Positions 7,521 to 16,356 are shown, numbered from the stretch's first letter. The stretch: DNA of 18,946 bases from an uncultured Mogibacterium sp. (GCF_938039775.1 NZ_CALHTQ010000012.1:1-18946), one strand, 5' to 3'. Made by a program: numbers and translations. The notes: generated by a model not told the origin, from the letters alone.

Positions 7521-7947
7521 TGCTCATCCTGTCTAAATAACTCTGTAATATTAAAATTGCTGCCTGTTTATCAATGACCTTTTTACGGTCACTTCTCTTT
7601 ACATCACCTGCAATAAGAATGTTCTCCGCGAGCTTTGTCGTAAATCTCTCATCCTGCCACTCGATTTTTACGTGTGCAAGACCAGAGCTTCTCAGTTTAT
7701 TTTCAAGCATATTGCGGAAATCGCGCACTTTCTCAGTCTGTACGCTATCGGTACCGTCCAGACTCAACGGAAGTCCAACAACTACAGTGTCACATTCGTA
7801 GTCGCGCACTAAATCGAGCACCTTGGTAGAATCCTTTCTAATACCAACACGCTCAATTGTAGTGACTCCTTGTGCTGTAATGTCTAAAAGATCACTGACA
7901 GCAACACCTATAGTCTTTTCACCGACATCAAGTCCTAATTTTCTCAT
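7513..7947 (-). CDS. ruvX: RuvX/YqgF, putative pre-16S rRNA nuclease
   Basis: A 144-residue RNase H-fold protein of the YqgF/RuvX family, first described as a likely Holliday junction resolvase and now linked to maturation of 16S rRNA 5' ends. Visible elements are the first strand with Asp7 (LGLDVGEKTIGVAVSD), VVVGLPLSLDG near residue 56, the WQDERFTT motif around 97-104 and the C-terminal KKVIDKQAAILILQSYL with an Asp near 125. These match the family's acidic active-site residues. Length is normal. It starts 12 bases after ireB with only a weak AGGA ahead, and overlaps purO, consistent with one transcript from alaS. Confidence 0.93.
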   Translation of the reverse strand: MRKLGLDVGEKTIGVAVSDLLDITAQGVTTIERVGIRKDSTKVLDLVRDYECDTVVVGLPLSLDGTDSVQTEKVRDFRNMLENKLRSSGLAHVKIEWQDERFTTKLAENILIAGDVKRSDRKKVIDKQAAILILQSYLDRMSNE

Positions 7948-7959
7948 TGATTGAAGATC

Positions 7960-8211
7960 CTATTTATCAAGCTCTAGGTACGACTTTAGAATCTCCTCGA
8001 GAAGCTCATCTCTATCGATCTTGAGAATGAGGTTTCTCGCATCATTATGACTTGTAATATAAGATGGATCCCCAGAGGTTAGATATCCTACCATCTGATC
8101 GATAGCATTATATCCTCTCTCCTGAAGAGATGAATATATCTGGTGCATTGCTTCTTTGTTGGAAATCTGTTTGATCTTTGCACTCTCAAACAAAATTGTA
8201 TCCTTGCTCAT
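7960..8211 (-). CDS. ireB: IreB family regulatory protein (UPF0297)
   Basis: This 83-residue protein is a clear UPF0297/IreB member: ILFESAKIKQ near the start, ALQERGYNAIDQ-type segment (SLQERGYNAIDQMVGYLTSGDP, split over residues 29-50) and YITSHNDARNLI. In Enterococcus faecalis IreB is phosphorylated by the Ser/Thr kinase IreK and dampens cephalosporin resistance; N-terminal threonine (Thr5 here, in MSKDT) is where the phosphorylation site is expected. A strong GGAGGA lies 6 bases before the ATG. The alaS-ireB-ruvX order is classic in Firmicutes. An 87-base gap with a hairpin separates it from alaS. Confidence 0.93.
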   Translation of the reverse strand: MSKDTILFESAKIKQISNKEAMHQIYSSLQERGYNAIDQMVGYLTSGDPSYITSHNDARNLILKIDRDELLEEILKSYLELDK

Positions 8212-8254
8212 ATCTTCCTCCTATTTTATAGAATGTAGCGAGATATATTAGTGT

Positions 8255-8288
8255 TAATAGGTGATTTTAAAAATAAACTCACCTATTA
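8255..8288. repeat. Hairpin between alaS and ireB
   Basis: A perfect 10-bp inverted repeat, TAATAGGTGA / TCACCTATTA, with a 14-base AT-rich loop, lies just after the alaS stop. The minus-strand tail has no T run (ACACTAATATATC). It may be a weak terminator or a processing or stability hairpin between two genes of one operon. Confidence 0.5.
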
Positions 8289-8298
8289 GCTATCTAAC

Positions 8299-10899
8299 TT
8301 ATTTATTTGCGACTATCGTCTCTGCTAATTTTAAAGCTTCCTCTAATTTGCTTTCATCCTTTGCGCCAGCCTGTGCCATTCCAGCTTTTCCACCACCTTT
8401 TCCTCCAGCAACCTGAGCTATCTCCTTAACTAGCTTTCCAGCATGGAAACCTTCGCTAACAAGCTCATCGCTTACAGAAACAAGAATCGCGATTTTGCCA
8501 TCATTAACAGTTGCTGCTACAAAAATCGACTTGCTCTCTTTTTCCTTTATAGCATCTGCCATCTCGCGAAGCTGTGCAACATCTGTGTTGTCAAATCTCT
8601 TAGCTATTAACTTTATACCATTTATGTCAGTTCCAGATGCAATAACATCATCTAGAGAACCTGCGATTTCATCTGCTTTTAGTGATTTAATTGTCTTCTC
8701 TAGCTCTTTGTTATCATTAACGAGCTGAGTAGCTTTCTTCTCCAGATCACTTTCATTTGATTTAAGTGTTGAGCACACGTTTAAAATAACAGCTTCTTTA
8801 CCTTCAGTATAATTTATAACCTGTGTTCCGGTAATAGCCTCAATCCTTCTTATACCAGATGCGATACCGGCTTCGGATATAATCTTAAAGGCACCAATTT
8901 TACCAGTATTATCTATGTGTGTACCACCGCAAAATTCTACGCTGTAATCACCCATACTTACTACACGAACGATTTCGCCGTATTTCTCACCAAATATAGC
9001 CGTAGCTCCCATCTTCTGAGCTTCCTCAATCTTCATTTCCTGCATGAGAATTGGAAGAAATGCATCAATTTTGGAGTTTACTATATCTTCAACTTGCTTA
9101 ATCTGCTCCTGACTCATAGCTTCGAAGTGATTAAAGTCAAATCTAAGATAGTGATTATCAACATATGATCCAGCCTGTGATACATGCTCACCTAAAACAT
9201 CCTTAAGCGCCTGCTGAAGTATATGTGTTGCACTGTGTCCCCTAGCAGTTCTATTTCTATTAGTTGCATCAACCTTTAGCTCTGCTTTATCACCAACACT
9301 AACGTTATCAACAGATTCCTCTACGAAGTGTAGGAAAATATCGTTTTCCTTAGTAACATCATTTACATGATATTCCTTGTCCGCTAGAACAATCACACCC
9401 GTGTCATGGAGCTGTCCTCCACCTGTAGCATAGAAAGGAGTTCTATCGAAAACAAGAATATTCTTGCCATCACTGCTGTTAGCATATAAAACCTCAGCTT
9501 CTGTAGAAAGTTCTGTGTATCCAATAAACTCACTCTTAGGTAGCTTATCGTAATCAGCTGCATCTTTCCAAGCAACATCAGCCGTAGACTTCTGTCCTTG
9601 GCGAGCAAGTTCCTTCTGGTGGTCCATATTCTCCTTGAACCCTTCCATGTCTACCGTGATTCCTCTCTCTGCAAGAATCTCTTCAGTCATCTCTACAGGG
9701 AAGCCATACGTATCATAAAGCTTAAATGCATCTGCCCCATCAAGCACGGTCTTACCTGCTTGATCGAGCTTTGTAACATATTCTTCAAGAATTCCCATAC
9801 CATTATCCATGGTCTTTGCGAACTGTTCTTCTTCGATTGTAATCAGTTTCTTGATATAGTCGTGCTTCTCAACTAGTTCAGGGTAAGCGCCTCCAGAAAC
9901 TTCTACTACGGAATCCATGAGCTCTGCTAGAAATATATTCTCCTTTATTCCTAGAAGTCTTCCATGTCTAGCCGCTCTTCTGATAAGGCGTCTTAAAACG
10001 TATCCTCTGCCTTCGTTGCTTGGTATAATTCCATCAGCAATCATAAATACCATTGAACGTAGATGATCCGTTATGATTCTTAGGCTTACATCATTTTGCT
10101 CATTTCCAGCCTGATAATCGACCCCAGCCATCTGAGCAACAGAATCTAATATCTTTCTAATAGTATCGATGTCAAAGATTGAATCAACACCCTGCATTAT
10201 ACATGCAAGTCTCTCTAGCCCCATTCCTGTATCGATATTAGGATGTGCTAGATTAGAATACGACCCATCCTCTTCCTTTGAGAACTGTGAAAATACATGG
10301 TTCCAGAACTCAATATATCTATCACATTCACAGCCAGGCTTACAATCAGGATTATCGCATCCAAATTCTTCACCTCTATCATAATATATTTCAGAGCACG
10401 GTCCGCATGGCCCAAGTCCAATCTCCCAGAAGTTGTCGTCTTTACCAAGTCTAACAATCTTCTCCTCTGGCATGCCGAGTTTCAGCCAAATATCATATGC
10501 TTCATCATCATCCTTATAGACAGTTGCCCAAAGTCTGTCGGTTGGCATATTGAGATCCTTAGTAATAAACTCCCAGCCCCAAGTCAAAGACTCTTCTTTG
10601 AAATAGTCACCAAAACTGAAGTTACCGAGCATTTCAAAGAATGTACCATGGCGAGATGTCTTTCCAACATTATCAATATCACCAGTTCTTATACATTTCT
10701 GGCATGTAGTCATCCTCTTTGATGGAGGTGTTTCTACACCAGCGAAGTATGCCTTCAGAGGTGCCATACCAGAATTTATAATAAGCAAGCTTTTATCATT
10801 TTTAGGAATCAAAGATGCGCTTCCCGCAGCATAATGACCCTTACTAACAAAGAAATCACGGAATAAATCTCTAATTTCGTTAAGACCAAGTTTTTCCAT
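8299..10899 (-). CDS. alaS: Alanyl-tRNA synthetase
   Basis: This 866-residue cytoplasmic class II synthetase charges tRNA-Ala with alanine. Domains in order: catalytic core at about 1-240 with TCQKCIRTGDIDNVGKTSRH, FFEMLGNFSFGDYF and GLGPCGPCSEIYYDRG; tRNA recognition at about 240-460; editing domain at about 550-700, with the metal-binding HSATH (H-x3-H) and CGGTH (C-x3-H) motifs that clear mischarged Ser/Gly; and a C-Ala domain ending in the GGKGGGKAGMAQAG glycine-rich motif. Length is normal. The start has GGGAGAA about 8 bases ahead and is the family start (MEKLGLNEIRDLF). A good promoter lies just upstream, with no room for a T-box leader, so tRNA-dependent antitermination is unlikely here. 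Confidence 0.97.
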   Translation of the reverse strand: MEKLGLNEIRDLFRDFFVSKGHYAAGSASLIPKNDKSLLIINSGMAPLKAYFAGVETPPSKRMTTCQKCIRTGDIDNVGKTSRHGTFFEMLGNFSFGDYFKEESLTWGWEFITKDLNMPTDRLWATVYKDDDEAYDIWLKLGMPEEKIVRLGKDDNFWEIGLGPCGPCSEIYYDRGEEFGCDNPDCKPGCECDRYIEFWNHVFSQFSKEEDGSYSNLAHPNIDTGMGLERLACIMQGVDSIFDIDTIRKILDSVAQMAGVDYQAGNEQNDVSLRIITDHLRSMVFMIADGIIPSNEGRGYVLRRLIRRAARHGRLLGIKENIFLAELMDSVVEVSGGAYPELVEKHDYIKKLITIEEEQFAKTMDNGMGILEEYVTKLDQAGKTVLDGADAFKLYDTYGFPVEMTEEILAERGITVDMEGFKENMDHQKELARQGQKSTADVAWKDAADYDKLPKSEFIGYTELSTEAEVLYANSSDGKNILVFDRTPFYATGGGQLHDTGVIVLADKEYHVNDVTKENDIFLHFVEESVDNVSVGDKAELKVDATNRNRTARGHSATHILQQALKDVLGEHVSQAGSYVDNHYLRFDFNHFEAMSQEQIKQVEDIVNSKIDAFLPILMQEMKIEEAQKMGATAIFGEKYGEIVRVVSMGDYSVEFCGGTHIDNTGKIGAFKIISEAGIASGIRRIEAITGTQVINYTEGKEAVILNVCSTLKSNESDLEKKATQLVNDNKELEKTIKSLKADEIAGSLDDVIASGTDINGIKLIAKRFDNTDVAQLREMADAIKEKESKSIFVAATVNDGKIAILVSVSDELVSEGFHAGKLVKEIAQVAGGKGGGKAGMAQAGAKDESKLEEALKLAETIVANK

Positions 10900-10932
10900 T
10901 AAAAAAATTCTCCCTTTATATACAATGCTTAT

Positions 10933-10961
10933 ATTTTATACTGAAACACCGATATTCACAA
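10933..10961 (-). promoter_or_regulatory. Candidate sigma-A promoter for alaS operon
   Basis: On the minus strand TTGTGA (10956-10961) is followed by a 17-base spacer and TAAAAT (10933-10938). The start of transcription would fall about 30 bases before the alaS ATG. This promoter would serve alaS, ireB, ruvX, purO and purB. Confidence 0.5.
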
Positions 10962-10986
10962 GTAAGTAGAGCATTAAGAATTATAA

Positions 10987-11154
10987 TTAATCAACAATTT
11001 CTATACATTCAAGCTGACTTTTTACTTCTCGTCTAATATCTGCAAGGAAATCTTTTCGAAGCTCTGCTTGTTCTATGCTTTCCTCTGGTGTCAAACCTTC
11101 ATTTTTACTCTTATAAGCAAGCTCATTAATTCTGTCTATCTTTTCTTTTTTCAT
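10987..11154 (-). CDS. UPF0291/DUF896 protein, YnzC-like
   Basis: A 55-residue protein running MKKEKIDRINELAYKSKN to LECIEIVD. It has the family pattern: an N-terminal helix with RINELA, a turn with LTPEE, a second helix with EQAELRKDFLADIRREV, then a short CIEIVD strand. This matches B. subtilis YnzC, a small SOS-associated helical hairpin protein of unknown function, but lacks the ~20-residue charged tail of YnzC. A strong AAAGGAG lies 6 bases before the ATG. It sits alone between the oxidoreductase terminator hairpin and the alaS promoter. I see no clear promoter of its own in the 35-base upstream gap, so it may rely on read-through. Confidence 0.88.
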   Translation of the reverse strand: MKKEKIDRINELAYKSKNEGLTPEESIEQAELRKDFLADIRREVKSQLECIEIVD

Positions 11155-11180
11155 TTTATTCTCCTTTGGAATTATTCTAC

Positions 11181-11220
11181 TTAGATAAACATGTCATACC
11201 CGCACAACGAGTATGACATG
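11181..11220 (-). terminator. Probable terminator of the oxidoreductase gene
   Basis: A perfect 10-bp inverted repeat, CATGTCATAC / GTATGACATG (11190-11199 and 11211-11220), with an 11-base loop, lies 24 bases after the stop codon. The minus-strand tail TTTATCTAAG is only partly T-rich, so termination may be incomplete, allowing read-through into the UPF0291 gene. Confidence 0.6.
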
Positions 11221-11243
11221 CACTTCTTATAGTATAGTCTACT

Positions 11244-14200
11244 TTATTTGTAACCCTTACTTCTTTTTACAAGTTCTTCATATCTGGTTTCTGCCTGCTT
11301 AGCAGCTTCGTCAAATAATAGCTCAGCTCTTTCTGGGTTAGATTGTTCTAAGGCTCTATATCTAACTTCCCCATTTAAGAACTCCTTATAGTCAAGGGTT
11401 GGCTTCTTGCTGTCTAGCGTAAATGGATTCTCGCCATTTTCCATAGACTTTCTTGGATCAAATCTGAAGAGGTTCCAATATCCAGACTGTACCGCTTTTT
11501 TCATCTCGTTCATAGAGCAATTCATACCGGCTCTAATGCCATGGTTAATGCATGGCGAGTATGCGATTACGATAGATGGACCATCATACGCTTCTGCTTC
11601 TTTTAAGGCTGTTAGTGTCTGTGTAGGATTTGCCCCCATTGCAACCTGTGCCACATATACATAACCATATGACATAGCAATTTCTGCAAGATTTTTCTTG
11701 CCTACAGCTTTACCTGCAGCAGCAAACTGGGCGATAGCACCAGCTGGTGTAGCCTTCGATGCTTGTCCACCAGTATTTGAATAAACTTCTGTATCAAATA
11801 CAAGTATATTTACATTTTCACCAGAAGCAATAACGTGGTCAAGACCACCATAACCGATATCATAAGCCCATCCGTCTCCACCGAAAATCCAAATCGAAGG
11901 TTTAGGAAGTAAATCGGTATTGTTCATAACAAATTTAGCATCTATATTATCACTATCTTTGCAAGCCGCTATTAGCTTCTTAGTAGCGACTTCAGCACCA
12001 CGGCTATCGTCCATTGAGTCTAGCCATTCAAATGCTACCTCATGGAACTCTTTCTTATCTGCGAGTCTTTTAACTGCCGACTTCATCTCTTTACGTCGAG
12101 TATTCATAGATACTGCCATTCCAAGACCGAATTCAGCATTGTCCTCAAATAACGAGTTTGACCATGCAGGACCTCTTCCGTCACGGTTAATAGTGTAAGG
12201 GGTGCTAGGAGCACTTCCTCCCCAAATCGATGAACAACCAGTTGCATTGGCAATAAACATTCTATCACCAAATAACTGCGTGACTAACCTTGCATATGGG
12301 GTCTCTCCACATCCTGGACAAGCCCCAGAGAATTCAAGTAAAGGTTTGATAAAGCTTACGTTACGAGGAGTATCGACATTTCCGTCTAATACATCCTCAT
12401 TTGTATGGTCATTAGCATAATCAAATACCCTTTGCTGCTCAGCTGATCTCTCGTCCTCGTAAGGAATCATTTTAAGAGCCTTTTCCTTTGCAGGACAAAC
12501 CTGAACACATGATCCGCATCCTGTACAGTTAACTGTAGAAATTGATATCATGAACTTCTGGTCAGGGTTAGCCTTTGATTTTAGAGTTGCAGCTTTTACA
12601 GCCTCAGCATCTGTTTCGCTTAGTGCAAATGCTCTAATAACTGCATGAGGGCAGGAATATGCACACAGATTGCACTGAATACAATTATCAGCGATCCATA
12701 GAGGTACATCTATCGCAATTCCACGCTTCTCATATGCCGAAGTTCCTGCAGGAATCATACCATCCGCAACGTCGAGGAATTTAGATGTAGGTATCTCATC
12801 CCCCTTCATTGCAGCATCAGTAGTTAAAATATCGTTCAGATATTTCTTTAGGTCAGCTCTGTCTGAATGAAGTTGATCTACTGTATCAGTAACAGTAATG
12901 TTCTTCCAACTTTCTGGAACTTCAACTTTATGAACGTGGGTAACTCCAGCATCTACCGCATTACAGTTCATGTTAACGATATCTTCACCCTTACTCATAT
13001 AACTCTTCTTGATTGCAGACTTCATATATTCAATTGCTGAATCAATAGGAAGTATGTTAGCAAGCTTAAAGAAAGCTGCCTGCAAAACTGTGTTAGTTCT
13101 TCTAGAACCGAGCCCAACCTGATTAGCTAGATTAACAGCATCACATGTGTAGAACTCAATGTTGTTTTCGGCAATATATTTCTTTGCAGAAGCGGGGATA
13201 TGCTTTTCTAGCTCTTCATCTGACCAGCTACAGTTAAGCAGGAATTTGCCGCCCGGATTTACATCCTGAACAATATCGTACTTATACATATATGATGCAC
13301 TGTGGCAAGCAATAAAATCAGCAGAATTAACATAGTATGTTGATCGTATAGGTTCATCTCCAAATCTAAGATGCGAAATCGTTATACCTCCAGACTTTTT
13401 AGAGTCATACTGAAAATATGCTTGAACGTATTTATCAGTATGATCACCAATAATCTTAACGCTATTTTTATTAGCACCAACAGTACCATCAGCACCAAGT
13501 CCCCAGAATTTACATGCAACTGTTCCTTTCGCAGAAACGTTAGGATTGTTTTTTCTCTCAAGTGAAAGATTAGTAACATCATCCGTGATTGATATCGTAA
13601 ATTCTTTCTTAGGCTTTTCAGCAGCCATGTTATCATATACTGCGATAATATCTCCAGGCTGAGTATCCTTCGAGCCTAGTCCATAACGGCCCCTAGTTAT
13701 TCTAGGGTTAACCTCATCACAATCAGAAAAAGCGGCTACAACATCTAGGTAAAGTGGCTCTCCATTCGAACCAGGTTCTTTTGTTCTATCTAATACAGCA
13801 ATATTCTTTACAGATTTTGGAACCACCTGAAGTAGATACTTGCTAGAGAAAGGTCTGAATAGCCTAACCTTAATTAGTCCAACCTTTCTGCCATTTTCGT
13901 TCAAGTAATCAACAACCTCAGCAGCAGTTTCACAAACCGATCCCATAGCAATAATTACATCAGTTGCATCTTCAGCCCCATAATAATTAAAAGGCTTATA
14001 ATCAGTACCGATACTCTCGTTGACCTGATCCATAACACCTTTGATGATATCTACAGATTCATCGTAAAATACATTTCTAGCTTCATTATGCTGGAAGAAA
14101 GTCTCTGGCTGCTCTGCAGAGCCCATTAAATGTGGATGACATGGGTTATTTGCATGCTTCTTAAACTTATCTAATGCCTCATAATCAAGCATGGAATCTA

Positions 14201-14780
14201 ACGTATCGTAATCCCACACTTCAATTTTTTGCTGCTCATGGCTCGTTCTGAACCCATCAAAGAAATGAACGATAGGCATGCTTGCTTTAACAGAGGCAAG
14301 ATGAGATACAGCGGCCAAATCCATAACTTCTTGTGGACTATTAGCTGCAATCATACCTACGCCCGTTGCTCGAGCAGCCATAACATCTGAATGATCTCCA
14401 AAAATAGATAACGCATGTGTAGATACAGCTCTTGCAGCTACATGAAAAACACCTGGTAAGCGTTCTCCAGCAATCTTATACATATTGGGAATCATGAGAA
14501 GAAGTCCCTGTGAAGCGGTATACGTACTAGTGAGAGCTCCGGCATTAAGTGCACCGTGAACAGCACCCGCAGCGCCTCCCTCAGACTGCATCTCCACAAC
14601 ACGAACCTTCTCACCAAATAGGTTCTTTCTACCTTCAGAAGCCCATTTATCTATTACCTCTGCCATCACAGATGATGGGGTTATTGGATAAATCGCCGAA
14701 ACTTCAGAAAAAGCGTAAGCAACATGAGCCGCAGCTGTGTTGCCATCCATAGTCCTTTTAATCCTTTTTACTTTACTCAT
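11244..14780 (-). CDS. nifJ: Pyruvate:ferredoxin (flavodoxin) oxidoreductase
   Basis: This 1178-residue homodimeric enzyme oxidises pyruvate with CoA to acetyl-CoA and CO2, passing electrons to ferredoxin; it is central to anaerobic fermentation. All parts of the single-chain form are present: pyrimidine-binding domain with GNTAAAHVAYAFSE and YPITPSS at about 13-38; MQSEGGAAGAVHGAL; domain III with FRPFSS; a two-cluster ferredoxin domain near 690-760 with CIQCNLCAYSCP and CTGCGSCVQVCP; and the TPP domain with CPGCGETPYARL, the GDGWAYDIGYGGLDH signature and DTEVYSNTGGQ. A further Cys for the proximal cluster is in YSPCINHG. Length is normal (about 1170-1190). The ribosome site is modest (AAGGG, 9 bases before ATG). 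It is likely monocistronic; I found no convincing promoter in the 117-base upstream gap. Confidence 0.97.
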   Translation of the reverse strand: MSKVKRIKRTMDGNTAAAHVAYAFSEVSAIYPITPSSVMAEVIDKWASEGRKNLFGEKVRVVEMQSEGGAAGAVHGALNAGALTSTYTASQGLLLMIPNMYKIAGERLPGVFHVAARAVSTHALSIFGDHSDVMAARATGVGMIAANSPQEVMDLAAVSHLASVKASMPIVHFFDGFRTSHEQQKIEVWDYDTLDSMLDYEALDKFKKHANNPCHPHLMGSAEQPETFFQHNEARNVFYDESVDIIKGVMDQVNESIGTDYKPFNYYGAEDATDVIIAMGSVCETAAEVVDYLNENGRKVGLIKVRLFRPFSSKYLLQVVPKSVKNIAVLDRTKEPGSNGEPLYLDVVAAFSDCDEVNPRITRGRYGLGSKDTQPGDIIAVYDNMAAEKPKKEFTISITDDVTNLSLERKNNPNVSAKGTVACKFWGLGADGTVGANKNSVKIIGDHTDKYVQAYFQYDSKKSGGITISHLRFGDEPIRSTYYVNSADFIACHSASYMYKYDIVQDVNPGGKFLLNCSWSDEELEKHIPASAKKYIAENNIEFYTCDAVNLANQVGLGSRRTNTVLQAAFFKLANILPIDSAIEYMKSAIKKSYMSKGEDIVNMNCNAVDAGVTHVHKVEVPESWKNITVTDTVDQLHSDRADLKKYLNDILTTDAAMKGDEIPTSKFLDVADGMIPAGTSAYEKRGIAIDVPLWIADNCIQCNLCAYSCPHAVIRAFALSETDAEAVKAATLKSKANPDQKFMISISTVNCTGCGSCVQVCPAKEKALKMIPYEDERSAEQQRVFDYANDHTNEDVLDGNVDTPRNVSFIKPLLEFSGACPGCGETPYARLVTQLFGDRMFIANATGCSSIWGGSAPSTPYTINRDGRGPAWSNSLFEDNAEFGLGMAVSMNTRRKEMKSAVKRLADKKEFHEVAFEWLDSMDDSRGAEVATKKLIAACKDSDNIDAKFVMNNTDLLPKPSIWIFGGDGWAYDIGYGGLDHVIASGENVNILVFDTEVYSNTGGQASKATPAGAIAQFAAAGKAVGKKNLAEIAMSYGYVYVAQVAMGANPTQTLTALKEAEAYDGPSIVIAYSPCINHGIRAGMNCSMNEMKKAVQSGYWNLFRFDPRKSMENGENPFTLDSKKPTLDYKEFLNGEVRYRALEQSNPERAELLFDEAAKQAETRYEELVKRSKGYK

Positions 14781-14882
14781 TCTTGAATGCCCTTACTTTC
14801 GTGTACATTTAGCATGTTGAACAGTTAATACAATGGTTATAGTCTATCACGATTCAATAGTGCATTCAATGAAAATGGAGTT

Positions 14883-14902
14883 CATAAAATTTGTATTTTA
14901 TG
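14883..14902 (-). terminator. Weak hairpin at the end of the Spo0A-like gene
   Basis: An 8-bp stem, CATAAAAT / ATTTTATG, with a 4-base loop overlaps the stop codon at 14898. The tail is not T-rich (AACTCCATTTTC), so this is only a weak terminator candidate. Confidence 0.3.
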
Positions 14903-15494
14903 CAGTTATAGACTCCAATAGTTTTTGGATTTCTAGCATCTTAACAGCCATATATACTATGGTCTCTTTATTTTTTGGAGAAGATTTAAAACTTGGAAAA
15001 ATAAAACTGTACACCGATAGTCCAGCGGATTCGTTTTTACAGTTTGCCCATAGAGCCTTAGTAAAACATCTAATAGCTTTTTCTACAGCTTCAGGAGAAA
15101 CGTGAAAACTTTCTGCAACCTGTCTATAGATCTCTCCAGCAACGATGACTTTTTTACTTACAAAAAATTGCTTGCAAATTATAACTGCCTCGATTAGGTA
15201 ACTAGCTCCTATACTTTCTTTAGAAAAAATATAATCAGCAAAACTATACCTTAGAATGCGCTCATCTATAAGCTGACTAAGATCATACTCGTCATTATTC
15301 ATGTATTTAATTATGGTATTGATTTCTGCGTATAAAACTCTTAGCTTTGCATCAGTAATGTAATTTAGAAATGTATAATTATTGTAAATACAAGAAGCAA
15401 TCAATACAGCTATTTCATCTTGTGTATTTATAGATACAGATTTGCTCTTATTTTTAGAATAAAACTTCTCTATAGGATTTATTTTGTTATTCAT
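14898..15494 (-). CDS. Spo0A C-terminal-domain-like DNA-binding protein without receiver
   Basis: A 198-residue protein. Residues about 95-198 align, from memory, with the DNA-binding effector domain of Spo0A: GASYLIEAVI matches the GYLYLREAI segment, EIYRQVAESFHVSPEAVEKAIR with ALW matches the recognition region (LYPDIAKKF...VERAIR...AW), and KETIVYMAVKMLEIQK matches the end of Spo0A. The N-terminal ~90 residues are helical and have none of the receiver features: no DD pair, phospho-Asp or KPF lysine. I therefore infer a regulator not controlled by Spo0A-style phosphorylation. The ATG at 15494 is chosen for GAAGGA 6 bases ahead; a GTG at 15524 lacks one. The gene follows comEA by 37 bases and probably shares its transcript. 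Targets are unknown. Confidence 0.72.
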   Translation of the reverse strand: MNNKINPIEKFYSKNKSKSVSINTQDEIAVLIASCIYNNYTFLNYITDAKLRVLYAEINTIIKYMNNDEYDLSQLIDERILRYSFADYIFSKESIGASYLIEAVIICKQFFVSKKVIVAGEIYRQVAESFHVSPEAVEKAIRCFTKALWANCKNESAGLSVYSFIFPSFKSSPKNKETIVYMAVKMLEIQKLLESITA

Positions 15495-15531
15495 AATTAT
15501 CCTTCTTTCTCCGTTCGTGCCCACACTAGCA

Positions 15532-16158
15532 TCAAACAGTAATCATATTTTTTAACTTGTTAAATGTAGCTTCTCCAATCCCTTTTACCTGTTTTAGGTC
15601 CTCAACTTTTGAAAACCTATGGTCTTTACGATAATCAATAATTCTTTGAGCAATAGCATCACCTACCCCTGGTAATTCCATTAGCTTAGACTTATCTGCC
15701 ACATTAATATTGATTATGTCACCATTATTTTCTTCACTTTTTTCTCTGTTTAATTCACCACCTCCATTGCTTGGAATAACAATTTTTTGACCGTCTTTCA
15801 CAAATTCAGCTTGATTTAAAGCATCAAGATTTGCATCTTCTTTTAATCCCCCGGCTTTCTCTATAAGCTCAAATACTCGTGTTTTATTCTTTACCTTATA
15901 AACTCCTGGAGAATTAACAGCACCGCTAATATCTATATAGAATTCCCTTTCGCTGTGTGTCTCTTCCTTAACCTTAGCATTATGAGTCTTTTCAAGCTTA
16001 ATAGTATCAGCATTACCCGACTTTAGATGTATTCCGATGGCACCAACAAGAATAATTAACAATAAAGCAATCTTGTACTTTAGCTTTCTGTCCTTTACAA
16101 ATTGAAATTTAATACAATCAAAAACATTTTGCATCAAGTCATTATTTGACTTTTTCAT
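15532..16158 (-). CDS. comEA: ComEA-like competence DNA-binding protein
   Basis: This 208-residue protein is anchored by one membrane segment (about 28-45) after a basic N-terminus. An external SLBB domain follows at about 73-130 (FYIDISGAVNSPGVYKV, then LNQAEFVKDGQKIVIP), then a charged linker and a C-terminal helix-hairpin-helix domain (about 147-208) with NINVADKSKLMELPGVGDAIA and VKGIGEATFNKLK. This is the ComEA layout. ComEA binds incoming DNA at the cell surface and passes it to the ComEC channel. Length is normal. A good AAGGGTG precedes the ATG and a promoter lies about 40 bases upstream. The usual partners comEB and comEC are not next to it; a Spo0A-like regulator follows instead. 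Confidence 0.92.
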   Translation of the reverse strand: MKKSNNDLMQNVFDCIKFQFVKDRKLKYKIALLLIILVGAIGIHLKSGNADTIKLEKTHNAKVKEETHSEREFYIDISGAVNSPGVYKVKNKTRVFELIEKAGGLKEDANLDALNQAEFVKDGQKIVIPSNGGGELNREKSEENNGDIININVADKSKLMELPGVGDAIAQRIIDYRKDHRFSKVEDLKQVKGIGEATFNKLKNMITV

Positions 16159-16194
16159 ATGTCACCCTTTCCGAGGGCAGATTCAACTATATGA

Positions 16195-16223
16195 ATAATA
16201 CAATTTAGAAAATTATTTTGCAA
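16195..16223 (-). promoter_or_regulatory. Candidate promoter for comEA
   Basis: On the minus strand TTGCAA (16218-16223), a 17-base spacer and TATTAT (16195-16200) form a sigma-A-like promoter, about 30-40 bases ahead of the comEA start. In the 348-base gap 16159-16506 I see only this, the obgE terminator and AT-rich DNA; I find no gene or RNA in the rest. Confidence 0.45.
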
Positions 16224-16356
16224 GAGTTAATTTAAAAGCAAGTAGATTGTAATTTTATATCTAGTATAGGAATTTTACATCTTATGACATTTGAAATATC
16301 AGTACTTTTATTCATAAAACTTTATATTATAAAATTTTTATATGCTTTTTAAGTCT

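Noticed and set aside
10297..10722. Plus-strand open frame of 141 codons inside alaS
   Set aside because: It is antisense to the conserved catalytic core of alaS and has no recognisable motif or ribosome site.
10900..10986. T-box leader for alaS
   Set aside because: The space between the preceding gene and the alaS start is under 90 bases, with a promoter within it; there is no room for a T-box.
14781..14897. Rex-like redox operator (TTG...CAA) upstream of the oxidoreductase
   Set aside because: Only the outer TTG and CAA match; the inner bases are not a palindrome, and many AT-rich sites would fit this well.
14833..15105. Plus-strand open frame of 90 codons overlapping the Spo0A-like gene
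   Set aside because: The minus-strand protein has a clear family match there; this frame is its shadow.
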